Source: Actinomycetes bacterium (GTDB taxonomy: Bacteria; Actinomycetota; Acidimicrobiia; Acidimicrobiales; Palsa-688). Taken from it: a stretch of DNA of 5,835 nt. Shown here one piece after another: positions 1 to 5,711 of the stretch. A program made the position numbers and the translations under genes. The DNA lies in assembly GCA_021796905.1 (NCBI GenBank), contig JAKABK010000141.1, forward strand, positions 1 through 5,835, given 5' to 3'. Numbering within the stretch: the first letter of the stretch is position 1; the number at the start of each line of letters is the position of its first letter. The notes under the pieces were generated by a model, which was given only the letters and a program-made list of their open reading frames with translations, made no database searches and was not told where the DNA came from.

Positions 1-178
1 CCGGTGCCGGCGACTGTGACGACGCCGGCGACTGTGACGACGCCGACAACCCCGACCCCGGCGACCGTCCGGGCGCCGGCAGCGTCGGCGACGCGAGGAG
101 CACTGCCGTGACCGTGATCGCGGCGAGGGTCGTCCTGGCGCCCCGGGGCGCGGCGCGGACCGCTCCAGCCAGCTTCAC
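1..178 (-). CDS. Putative secreted Ser/Pro/Gln-rich protein, N-terminal part (runs off left edge)
   Basis: A GTG at 176-178 on the minus strand opens a frame with no stop up to base 1, about 59 residues. It starts MKLAGAVRAAPRGARTTLAA and continues through ITVTAVLLASPTLPA, which is a good signal peptide pattern: basic n-region, hydrophobic core around residues 18-29, and small residues for cleavage near 30-35. After it comes a Ser/Pro/Gln-rich tail in which SSQSPA occurs twice, encoded by an 18-bp tandem repeat. Third codon positions are almost all G or C. It lies 57 bp downstream of the DUF6295-like gene on the same strand, so it could be the last member of that block. No strong Shine-Dalgarno sequence is visible. 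The main rival reading is a Pro/Thr-rich C-terminus on the plus strand ending in TGA at 106-108. The signal peptide favours the minus strand, but only moderately. No family can be named. Confidence 0.42.
   Translation of the reverse strand, partial: MKLAGAVRAAPRGARTTLAAITVTAVLLASPTLPAPGRSPGSGLSASSQSPASSQSPAP
6..41. repeat. Two tandem copies of an 18-bp repeat, with a partial third
   Basis: The unit GCCGGCGACTGTGACGAC occurs at 6-23 and again, identically, at 24-41. A degraded third copy starts at 42 (GCCGACAAC). The length is a multiple of three, so the repeat keeps any frame open. It encodes the SSQSPA repeat on the minus strand or a T-P-A-T-V-T repeat on the plus strand. This pattern is typical of a low-complexity linker in an exported or surface protein. 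Confidence 0.85.
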
Positions 179-235
179 GCCACCAAGAGTGGCTGATCGC
201 AGACCGATTGTGGGGTCGGCGGTCGGTCCGAGTGC

Positions 236-574
236 CTAGCCGGCGAGGGCGGCGGCGGCCTCGGGGGCGATCGGCGCCGCCGCCTCCAGGGTCGAGAGGA
301 TCGCGTCGGCCAGCGCCTTGGCCGAACCGGCGTCGAGCTCGACGGCCAGGCGGGCGGCCGGACCGGCCGCCGGGACCAGGAAGTCGATGTTCAGGGCGTG
401 GGTGCTCGGGGCGCTGACCGGGTGGTCGAAGTAGACCATCGCCTCGCTGAGCGGCACCCAGCCCGCCGGCGGTCCCCCCGATCCCGGGCTGCCGGCGGGT
501 CCCGGTGCCCCCGGTCCCGACGGGCCCTTACCGGCGCCGCTCACCACGAACTTCTCGGTGGTGTAGGTGCACAT
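236..574 (-). CDS. DUF6295-like small protein with a Gly/Pro-rich insertion
   Basis: 112 residues. The start (MCTYTTEKFVVSGAGKG), the central SEAMVYFDHPVSAPSTHALN stretch and the following NIDFLVPAAGPAARLAVEL match my recollection of the short actinobacterial DUF6295 family, whose function is unknown. No signal peptide or membrane segment is seen, so it is probably cytoplasmic. Between the GxGKG motif and the following GW, where I recall family members having only one to three residues, there is a segment of about 20 residues rich in Gly, Pro, Ser and Ala (residues 18-37). The C-terminus is an Ala-rich helix. The ATG is 4 nt after the hydrolase stop, and a GAGGGG (minus strand, 583-588) lies 8 nt upstream inside the end of that gene, so translation is probably coupled. 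The stop is TAG at 236-238. The family call rests on memory of the motif, not on a search. Confidence 0.82.
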   Translation of the reverse strand: MCTYTTEKFVVSGAGKGPSGPGAPGPAGSPGSGGPPAGWVPLSEAMVYFDHPVSAPSTHALNIDFLVPAAGPAARLAVELDAGSAKALADAILSTLEAAAPIAPEAAAALAG

Positions 575-578
575 CCCG

Positions 579-1322
579 TCAGCCCCTCAGCGCCCGGCCG
601 TAGAAGTCCCAGATCAGCTCCCAGCCCCGGTTGGCGGCCTCCACCCGGTAGGCGGGGCGGTCCACCGCGAAGAACGCGTGGCCGGCGCCCTCGAAGGTGT
701 GGAAGTCGTGCTGCTTGCCCAGCTCGGTGAGGCGCCGGTCGATCTCGGCGACGTCCTCGGGTGACGGGTGGGTGTCCTCGGCGCCGAAGAGCCCGAGCAC
801 CGGGCAGGAGATCCCGTCCGCCTGGTCGATGATCGGGCTCATCTTGATCCCCATACCCTCCGGCGGGGTGCCGACGACGAACGCCCCGTAGCAGACGACG
901 GCAGCGTCGAGCGGCAGGCGGCAGGCGGCGAGGAAGCTCTGACGACCCCCCGAGCAGTAGCCGATGCTGCCGACCTTGCCGTTGGAGCTCGGCAGGCGGC
1001 GCAACCAGAGCATCGCCGCTTCGGCGTCACCGACGAAACGCTCGTCGGGCACCCCGCCAGCCGCCCGGCTCGCCGCCGCGGCGTCGTCGGGGCTCGCGCC
1101 GGGCGCCTCCCGGTAGTGCAGGTTCGGGCAGATCGCGTTGTAGCCGCCGGCGGCGAAACGCCGGGTGATCTCCTTGGTCGCCCAGTCGTAGCCGGGCATG
1201 TGGTGGATGACCACCACCCCACCGAGCGGACCCGGCTGGAGCGGGCGGGCGGCGTAGGCCTCGATCACGTCACCTCCGTGACCGACCAGGTTGACCGTCT
1301 CAGCGAGAACTGCGTCGTACAT
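579..1322 (-). CDS. Dienelactone hydrolase family protein (alpha/beta hydrolase)
   Basis: 247 residues, the usual size for a single-domain dienelactone hydrolase. The fold signature is visible in order: strand GVVVIHHMPGYD (residues 35-46), the nucleophile elbow GYCSGG at 121-126 with Cys123 as the likely nucleophile, Asp183 in FGAEDTHPSPED, and His215 in GAGHAFF. Together these form the Cys-Asp-His triad of the family. Members hydrolyse cyclic or activated esters such as dienelactone in catechol breakdown, but many are general carboxylesterases, so the substrate is open. No signal peptide is seen, which suggests a cytoplasmic enzyme. A frame extension to 1370 is possible, but the ATG at 1320-1322 has a perfect AGGAGG (1328-1333) 5 nt upstream and begins at MYDAVLAETV, so it is chosen. 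The gene sits between the GH15 glycosidase upstream (60 bp gap) and the DUF6295-like gene downstream (4 bp gap). No other aromatic degradation gene is in view. Confidence 0.95.
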   Translation of the reverse strand: MYDAVLAETVNLVGHGGDVIEAYAARPLQPGPLGGVVVIHHMPGYDWATKEITRRFAAGGYNAICPNLHYREAPGASPDDAAAASRAAGGVPDERFVGDAEAAMLWLRRLPSSNGKVGSIGYCSGGRQSFLAACRLPLDAAVVCYGAFVVGTPPEGMGIKMSPIIDQADGISCPVLGLFGAEDTHPSPEDVAEIDRRLTELGKQHDFHTFEGAGHAFFAVDRPAYRVEAANRGWELIWDFYGRALRG

Positions 1323-1327
1323 CGAAA

Positions 1328-1333
1328 CCTCCT
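1328..1333 (-). promoter_or_regulatory. Strong Shine-Dalgarno site of the hydrolase gene
   Basis: On the minus strand this reads AGGAGG, then TTTCG, then ATG. It is a full match to the anti-Shine-Dalgarno sequence with 5-nt spacing, and it decides the start of the hydrolase at 1322. It also shows that this gene has its own efficient translation start while most likely lying inside the GH15-led transcript. Confidence 0.9.
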
Positions 1334-1339
1334 GGACAG

Positions 1340-1356
1340 GGCGCCCCGCTGGCGCC
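1340..1356 (-). other. Short GC hairpin between GH15 and hydrolase genes
   Basis: GGCGCC at 1340-1345 and GGCGCC at 1351-1356 can form a six-pair all-GC stem with a 5-nt loop, in the 60-bp gap between the GH15 stop and the hydrolase start. It ends only 6 nt before the Shine-Dalgarno site on the minus-strand transcript. It has no T-run and is too short to call a terminator. It could affect RNA processing or translation, or be a chance event in GC-rich DNA. Confidence 0.3.
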
Positions 1357-1382
1357 GACCGGACCGTCACTCCACACCACGA

Positions 1383-3170
1383 TCATCGCTTCACTTCGCC
1401 CTGCGAAGCAACCTCGGCGAGGTTGCGGGCGGTGTTGACCAGCCCGACGTGGGTGAACGCCTGGGGGAAGTTGCCGACCAGGCGGCCGACTCTCGGGTCG
1501 TACTCCTCGGAGAGCAGGCCGAGGTCGTTGGCCAGGCCGACCAGGTGGCCGAACAGCTCCCGGGCGTCGTCGAGCCGGCCGATCAGGGCCAGGCAGTCGG
1601 CCAGCCAGAAGCTGCAGGGGAGAAAGGCCCCCTCACTACCGGGTAGCCCGTCGACGCCGGCGTCGCTCTGGTAGCGGCGCACGAACCCGTCGACCAGCAG
1701 CTCGCGCTCCACCGCCTCCACCGTCGAGACCACCCGGGGGTCGTCGGGGGGCAGGAAGCCGACGATCGGGAGCATGAGGATGCTGGCGTCGAGGGTCTCG
1801 CCGCCGTAGTACTGGGTGAACGCGCGCTTCCCTTCGTGCCAGCCGTTCTCCAGCACCTCGGCGTGGACCTCGTCGCGGGCCTTGCGCCAGTCCTCCACCG
1901 GGCCCTGCTTGCCGTAACGCTCGACGGCGCGCACCGCCCGGTCGAACGCCACCCAGGCCATCACCTTGGAGTGGGTGAAGTGCCGGCGCGGTCCGCGCAC
2001 CTCCCAGATCCCGTCGTCGGGGTCCCGCCAGTGCCCGGTGACGAAGTCCATCAACGCCCGCTGCAGGTCCCAGGCGACGGGCGGCTCGGCGATCCCGTGG
2101 CGCCGGGCCCGGTCGGTGGCGTCCATCAGCTCGCCGTACACGTCGAGCTGGAACTGCTCCGAGGCGGCGTTGCCGACCCGCACCGGCCTGGAGCCCTCGT
2201 AGCCGGGCAGGCAGTCCACCTCGAACTCGGTGAGCCGGCGCTCCCCCGCCGGGCCGTACATGATCTGCAGGTCCTCGGGCGCCCCGGCGGCGGCGCGCGC
2301 CAACCAGGCCATCCACTCCTCCGCCTCCTCCCGGCACCCCGCCCCGACCAGGGCGTCGAGGGTGAGGGTCGCGTCGCGCACCCAGCAGTAGCGGTAGTCC
2401 CAGTTGCGCACCCCGCCGAGGTCCTCGGGCAGCGAGGTGGTCGCGGCCGCGACGATCCCGCCGGTCGGGGCGTAGGTGAGCGTCTTCAAGGTGATCAGCG
2501 AGCGCAGCACCTGGTCCTGCCACTCGCCGGAGACCGGACGGATCTTGCCGGACCACTCCTCCCAGTACGACACGGTGGCGTCGAGCGCCGCGGCGGTGTC
2601 GACCGGGGACGGCGCCCGCTCGTGGGAGGCGTGCCAGCCGAGACAGAACGAGACCTCCTCCCCCGCAGCCACCCGGAAACTGGCGACGCTGCGATGGTCC
2701 TGGCCCCGGAGCGACACCACCGTATCCAGGCACAAGGCGTCGGGCCCGGCCACCGCGGACAACCCCCGGCCGGTCTGGCTCACCCAGGGGACCGCGTCCC
2801 CGTAGGAGAAACGCACGACCAGTTCGGTGGTCATCTCCACGTCGCCCTCGAGTCCCTCGACCAGCCGGACCAGGCGGGGGTGGACGTGACGTGGCGGCAT
2901 GAAGTCGGTGACCCGGACCTTGCCCTGCGGCGTGGTCCACTCGGTCTCCAAGACGGTGCTCGCCCCCCGGTAACGCCAGGAGCTGGCGGTCACCTCACCT
3001 GCGGGGGCGAGCAGCCAGCGGCCGTGGTCCTCGGTGCCGAGCAGCCGGGCGAAGCAGCTCGGCGAGTCGAAGCGGGGAAGGCAAAGCCAGTCGACCGAGC
3101 CGTCCCGACCGACCAACGCGGCGGTGTGGGTGTCGCCGACGATGGCGTAGTCCTCGATGCGCTGGCTCAT
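1383..3170 (-). CDS. Glycoside hydrolase family 15 protein (trehalase/glucoamylase type)
   Basis: 595 residues, the normal length for bacterial two-domain GH15 enzymes. Residues 1-215 fit the N-terminal beta-sandwich (start MSQRIEDYAIVGDTHTAALV, with GRDGSVDWLCLPRFDSPSCF at 21-40). Residues from about 216 to the end fit the (alpha/alpha)6 catalytic barrel. Family landmarks are the substrate-binding stretch GGVRNWDYRYCWVRDAT (252-268), DDGIWEVRGP with Glu390 as the likely general acid, SEEYDP with Glu556 as the likely general base, and GNFPQAFTHVGLVNTA (566-581). Members are inverting exo-glycosidases acting on alpha-glucosides. Actinobacterial relatives include GH15 trehalases, so trehalose hydrolysis is a reasonable but unproven guess. 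There is no signal peptide, so it is probably cytoplasmic. The ATG at 3168-3170 has no Shine-Dalgarno site but follows a TAGCCT box by 7 nt, suggesting a leaderless mRNA. It is the first gene of the leftward block. All 11 Ile codons are ATC. Confidence 0.95.
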   Translation of the reverse strand: MSQRIEDYAIVGDTHTAALVGRDGSVDWLCLPRFDSPSCFARLLGTEDHGRWLLAPAGEVTASSWRYRGASTVLETEWTTPQGKVRVTDFMPPRHVHPRLVRLVEGLEGDVEMTTELVVRFSYGDAVPWVSQTGRGLSAVAGPDALCLDTVVSLRGQDHRSVASFRVAAGEEVSFCLGWHASHERAPSPVDTAAALDATVSYWEEWSGKIRPVSGEWQDQVLRSLITLKTLTYAPTGGIVAAATTSLPEDLGGVRNWDYRYCWVRDATLTLDALVGAGCREEAEEWMAWLARAAAGAPEDLQIMYGPAGERRLTEFEVDCLPGYEGSRPVRVGNAASEQFQLDVYGELMDATDRARRHGIAEPPVAWDLQRALMDFVTGHWRDPDDGIWEVRGPRRHFTHSKVMAWVAFDRAVRAVERYGKQGPVEDWRKARDEVHAEVLENGWHEGKRAFTQYYGGETLDASILMLPIVGFLPPDDPRVVSTVEAVERELLVDGFVRRYQSDAGVDGLPGSEGAFLPCSFWLADCLALIGRLDDARELFGHLVGLANDLGLLSEEYDPRVGRLVGNFPQAFTHVGLVNTARNLAEVASQGEVKR

Positions 3171-3177
3171 GGGCGGG

Positions 3178-3188
3178 AGGCTACGCGC
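3178..3188 (-). promoter_or_regulatory. Probable leaderless promoter (-10 box) of the GH15 gene
   Basis: The minus strand reads GCGCGTAGCCT, then CCCGCCC, then ATG. TAGCCT (3178-3183) fits the TANNNT form of an actinobacterial -10 element and lies 7 nt before the ATG, so transcription would start at or next to the A of the ATG. The absence of a ribosome binding site agrees with a leaderless transcript. No clear -35 is seen. The same 11 bases recur in inverted orientation at 3283-3293. Confidence 0.55.
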
Positions 3189-3200
3189 ACGCCGCCGCCC

Positions 3201-3279
3201 GGCGCCCGGGGCCAGGCGCCCGGGTCTCTGGCACCCGGTTCTCCGGCGCCGGGGGCCGGTGCCCGGGGGCTGGCCCGGG
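3201..3279. repeat. Array of six imperfect GGCGCCCGGG units between divergent promoters
   Basis: Copies start at 3201 (GGCGCCCGGG), 3215 (identical), 3230 (GGCACCCGGT), 3245 (GGCGCCGGGG), 3258 (GGTGCCCGGG) and 3272 (GGCCCGGG, two bases short). Spacing is 13-15 bp. The array fills most of the space between the two inverted TAGCCT boxes. The copies could be binding sites for a shared regulator, or slippage-prone GC repeat DNA. The region does not look coding on either strand. Confidence 0.5.
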
Positions 3280-3282
3280 AGG

Positions 3283-3293
3283 GCGCGTAGCCT
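3283..3293 (+). promoter_or_regulatory. Probable leaderless promoter (-10 box) of the rightward small gene
   Basis: The plus strand reads GCGCGTAGCCT, then GGTGGG, then GTG. TAGCCT (3288-3293) is 6 nt before the GTG at 3300, so the RNA would start on that GTG. It is the mirror image of the box ahead of the GH15 gene. It supports 3300 as the original start of the small gene even though that frame soon fails. Confidence 0.5.
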
Positions 3294-3299
3294 GGTGGG

Positions 3300-3759
3300 G
3301 TGCCGATCGCACTCGGCGTCGCCGCGTGCTTCGCGGCCTGCCCCGGGTTGTGGGTGCTGCTCGTCGGGGCGGTCGACTCGGGTGGTGCTCGACGTGTCGG
3401 GAACGCCGCCCGCGGCTCGAACACGAGGCAGTCACCCGGGAAGGGGATGCCTACCCCGACGAGCGGGCGCTCGCGTCCACCTACCAACACGCGGGCACGG
3501 ACGCGGACAGTGTTGTGGACCGGCTCTGGCAGGAGGCTGACCGTACGGCGCGCCGCTACGGGCTCATGGCCGAGCTGGGGCGCGTCCGGGCCGAGCACAC
3601 CGAGGTGATCGAGGAGTCACGGCGCTCGACCGAGGGTGCCAGCGCTGCCTACGCAACCTGGCGCTCAGAATGGCCGGCGCCCTCGGGGCCCGGTGGTGGT
3701 GCCCGAGGTGTGACCGGGTCGTCGACGACCCGGGGGAGGGCCCGCTCGGGTGGGCGTGA
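3300..3759 (+). pseudogene. Frameshifted small gene: membrane-anchored, zinc-ribbon-like protein
   Basis: No single frame explains this region, but three successive frames each look coding by their G/C-ending codons. From GTG 3300 the first frame gives MPIALGVAACFAACPGLWVL followed by LVGAV, a likely membrane helix. Around 3375-3400 coding character moves to the frame containing EGDAYPDERALASTYQHAGT and LWQEADRTARRYGLMAELGR, a charged, probably helical part. Near 3617 it moves again to a frame giving CQRCLRNLALRMAGALGARW, then WCPRCDRVVDDPGEGPLGWA, and TGA at 3757-3759. The two CxxC pairs, 20 residues apart, resemble a zinc ribbon. I read this as one gene of about 150 residues broken by two frameshifts, either real decay or sequence errors. 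The family is not recognised. The alternative is that the middle frame continues to a TGA at 3824-3826 overlapping the transporter ATG, but codon quality in that tail is poor. Confidence 0.45.
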
Positions 3760-3822
3760 GGCCGATCGTGGGTCGCGAGCGGCTCGAGGTTGGCGCCAGG
3801 GGGCTCCGGGAAGGCTGAAGGG

Positions 3823-5625
3823 ATGAGCCCGGCCGTGGTGAGCGTCGCCACCTTGGCGCTCGCCATCGGGTTGCTCGCCTCCAACCGGGTGCGCTTCGAC
3901 GTGGTGGCGGTGATCGTGCTCGCCATCCTCGGCGTCACCGGCGTCGTCGGGCCCTCGGCGCTGTTCGTGGGCTTCAGCTCAACGCCGACGGTCGTGATCG
4001 CCGCGATGCTGGTCCTGGGCGGTGGCCTCCGGCACACGGGGGCGATCGACGTGCTGTCCCGTGGGCTCCTGCGGGTGGCCCGGCGTTGGCCGCAGGCCTA
4101 TCGGCCGGTCATGCTCGCGACAGCGGCACTGCCCTCGGCCTTCGTCTCCGACGTCGGGCTCATGGGCATAATGCTACCGACCGTGATGTCCATGCGGCGC
4201 CGGCTCCGGCTCTCGGCCCCGGAGATACTGATGCCGCTGGCCATCTCGATCGCCTTGGGTGGCCTGCTCAGCATGGTCGGGTCGGCCGGCAACATCATCG
4301 CAAACGGCGACCTGGGAGCCGCCCACCGGGCTCCGCTCGCGCTCTTCGCCATCACACCGCTCGGCATCGTGGTGGTCATGGCCGGGATCGGTGCCGTGCT
4401 CGTGACCGGCCGATGGCTCCTGCCACACGGGGGCGCGGACGGCGACGACGGCGACGGAGCGGGCGCGCAGCTCCTGGACCTCGACTGCGTGGCCGAGCTC
4501 GATGCCGCTGCGCTCACGACCGACGACCGACGGCCGGGGAGGGCGGAGATGGAAGAGCTGGTGAGCGGCCACGGCGAGCGGGAGGTCCGGCTGCTCGGCA
4601 TAGCCCAACCGGATGGCAGCGTGGACCAGCCGGGCCACGCCGCCCGCGTCCGCAGTGGCGCCTCCCTGCTTGTCCGCGCTCGCGCGGGCGAGCTGCTCGA
4701 CTCCGGGCTCCTCGTCACCGACCAGGACGCGGGGCCTGCCGAGCCGGCGCCCGAGGCCAACGGTCACGAGCTCGACGTGGTGGAGGTCCTGGTGCCGCCG
4801 GGCTCGCCGCTCGCGGGCCACCGGCTCGGCGAGGCTGCCCTCGAGCGGCGCTTCGGCATGCAGCCCGTGGCACTGGCCTGGCGCCGGGGCATGGGCCTGG
4901 CGCCACTGAGGGACGTCAGGCTCCGTGAGGGGGATGTCATCCTCGTCACCGCCACGGAGAGGGGCATCCACGTCGAGCGCAGGGAGCTGCTCGTCCTGGC
5001 CCACTTGGAGCACCATCTCCGCCCGGTCACCTGGCGGACCATCGTGTCCTCCGTCATAGTGGCTGCAGCGCTCGTGCTCGTGGCGCTCAGCCTCCTGCCG
5101 CTAACCGTCGCGCTCGCCACCGGAGCAGTGGCGCTGGTCGTGACGGGTTGCCTCCCGCTCGACGACGCCTACCGGGCCATCGACTGGCGGCTCGTGTTCC
5201 TCCTCGGCGGCTTCATACCACTAGGAGACGTGCTGTCCAGCAGCGGCGTCATCGGTCACGTCGGCCGCTTCGTAGCCTCGAGCGCCGGGCCCGCCGGGCC
5301 CGAGGTGATCATGGGGGTCTTCTTCGTCCTGGCCGCCCTGCTAACCCAGGTCCTCAGCAACGCCGCGACCGCACTGGTCCTCTCGCCGCTCGCCCTGTCG
5401 GTCGCCGGCAGCGAGCACCTGTCGCCGGTCCCGCTGCTCGTCGCAGTGATGGTCGCGGTCTCGGCCTCCCCCCTCACCCCGCTGGCCAACAAGGTCTACC
5501 TCATGACCACCGGGCCCGGTCACTACCGCTACCGCGACTTCATCCGCCTCGGACTCGTCGTCACCGCCGCGAGCGGGGCGGTGACGCTGCTCCTCGGCCC
5601 GCTCCTCTTCCCGTTCCACCCATGA
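3823..5625 (+). CDS. SLC13/DASS-type membrane transporter with two RCK_C-like domains
   Basis: 600 residues. Hydrophobic segments fill residues 1-200 and 405-600. Between them is a soluble region in which residues about 241-298 look like a weak, and about 316-390 a clear, RCK_C (TrkA-C) domain (VPPGSPLAGHRLGEAALERR, then LREGDVILVTATE). This layout is that of bacterial SLC13-family permeases (YfbS/SAC1-like), which move sulfate, dicarboxylates or other anions, usually with sodium. The substrate here is unknown. Family landmarks are PSAFVSDVGLMGIMLPTV (104-121), LLSMVGSAGNIIANG (148-162), LLTQVLSNAATALVLSPLAL (506-525) and SPLTPLANKVYLMTTGPGHY (549-568). The usual paired Asn is changed in both halves (SD at 109-110, NA at 513-514). 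ATG 3823 is chosen over a TTG at 3790 because GGGAAGG (3808-3814) lies 8 nt upstream and the protein then begins with its first membrane segment. Five of 24 Ile codons are ATA, unlike the GH15 gene. Confidence 0.92.
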   Translation: MSPAVVSVATLALAIGLLASNRVRFDVVAVIVLAILGVTGVVGPSALFVGFSSTPTVVIAAMLVLGGGLRHTGAIDVLSRGLLRVARRWPQAYRPVMLATAALPSAFVSDVGLMGIMLPTVMSMRRRLRLSAPEILMPLAISIALGGLLSMVGSAGNIIANGDLGAAHRAPLALFAITPLGIVVVMAGIGAVLVTGRWLLPHGGADGDDGDGAGAQLLDLDCVAELDAAALTTDDRRPGRAEMEELVSGHGEREVRLLGIAQPDGSVDQPGHAARVRSGASLLVRARAGELLDSGLLVTDQDAGPAEPAPEANGHELDVVEVLVPPGSPLAGHRLGEAALERRFGMQPVALAWRRGMGLAPLRDVRLREGDVILVTATERGIHVERRELLVLAHLEHHLRPVTWRTIVSSVIVAAALVLVALSLLPLTVALATGAVALVVTGCLPLDDAYRAIDWRLVFLLGGFIPLGDVLSSSGVIGHVGRFVASSAGPAGPEVIMGVFFVLAALLTQVLSNAATALVLSPLALSVAGSEHLSPVPLLVAVMVAVSASPLTPLANKVYLMTTGPGHYRYRDFIRLGLVVTAASGAVTLLLGPLLFPFHP

Positions 5626-5663
5626 GCGACGAGTGACGACCGGTGGCTGCGCAGCGCTCCGCT

Positions 5664-5701
5664 CAGCCCTCCCCGGGTCGCCCGATGGCCGGCGAGGGCT
5701 G
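5664..5701 (+). terminator. Terminator-like hairpin after the transporter gene
   Basis: CAGCCCTC (5664-5671) pairs perfectly with GAGGGCTG (5694-5701). After one C-C mismatch, CCGG (5673-5676) pairs with CCGG (5689-5692), giving a 12-pair GC-rich stem around a 12-nt loop. It lies 39 bp after the transporter stop and before the oppositely oriented regulator remnant, so it could serve both strands. There is no T-run, which is common for terminators in high-GC actinobacteria. The rest of 5626-5711 holds no recognisable gene. Confidence 0.45.
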
Positions 5702-5711
5702 TCGGGGACCT

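Noticed and set aside
1323..1370. Longer hydrolase starting at 1370
   Set aside because: The added residues do not resemble the family N-terminus, and the ATG at 1322 has a perfect AGGAGG at the right distance.
1836..3290. Long plus-strand open frame opposite the GH15 gene (484 codons)
   Set aside because: It is an antisense shadow of a clear GH15 gene. Its translation is low-complexity Gly/Pro/Arg/Val-rich with no domain.
3167..3598. Minus-strand open frame upstream of the GH15 gene
   Set aside because: It is Arg/Pro/Gly-rich, crosses the promoter repeat array, overlaps the GH15 start, and has no recognisable motif. The plus-strand frames have better codon character.
3790..3822. Transporter start at TTG 3790
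   Set aside because: The ATG at 3823 has a GGGAAGG 8 nt upstream and is followed directly by the first membrane segment. The extra 11 residues are Gly-rich with no family support.
4174..5016. Minus-strand open frame opposite the transporter (280 codons)
   Set aside because: It is a shadow caused by high GC. The plus-strand frame has the membrane segments and family motifs.
5622..5636. ATG overlapping the transporter stop (ATGA) as the start of a coupled gene
   Set aside because: The frame codes only Met-Ser-Asp-Glu before TGA.
5646..5655. Perfect palindrome GCTGCGCAGC and three AGCGCT copies between 5653 and 5752
   Set aside because: Short GC-rich words with no further structure. The longer inverted repeat at 5664-5701 is the credible hairpin here.
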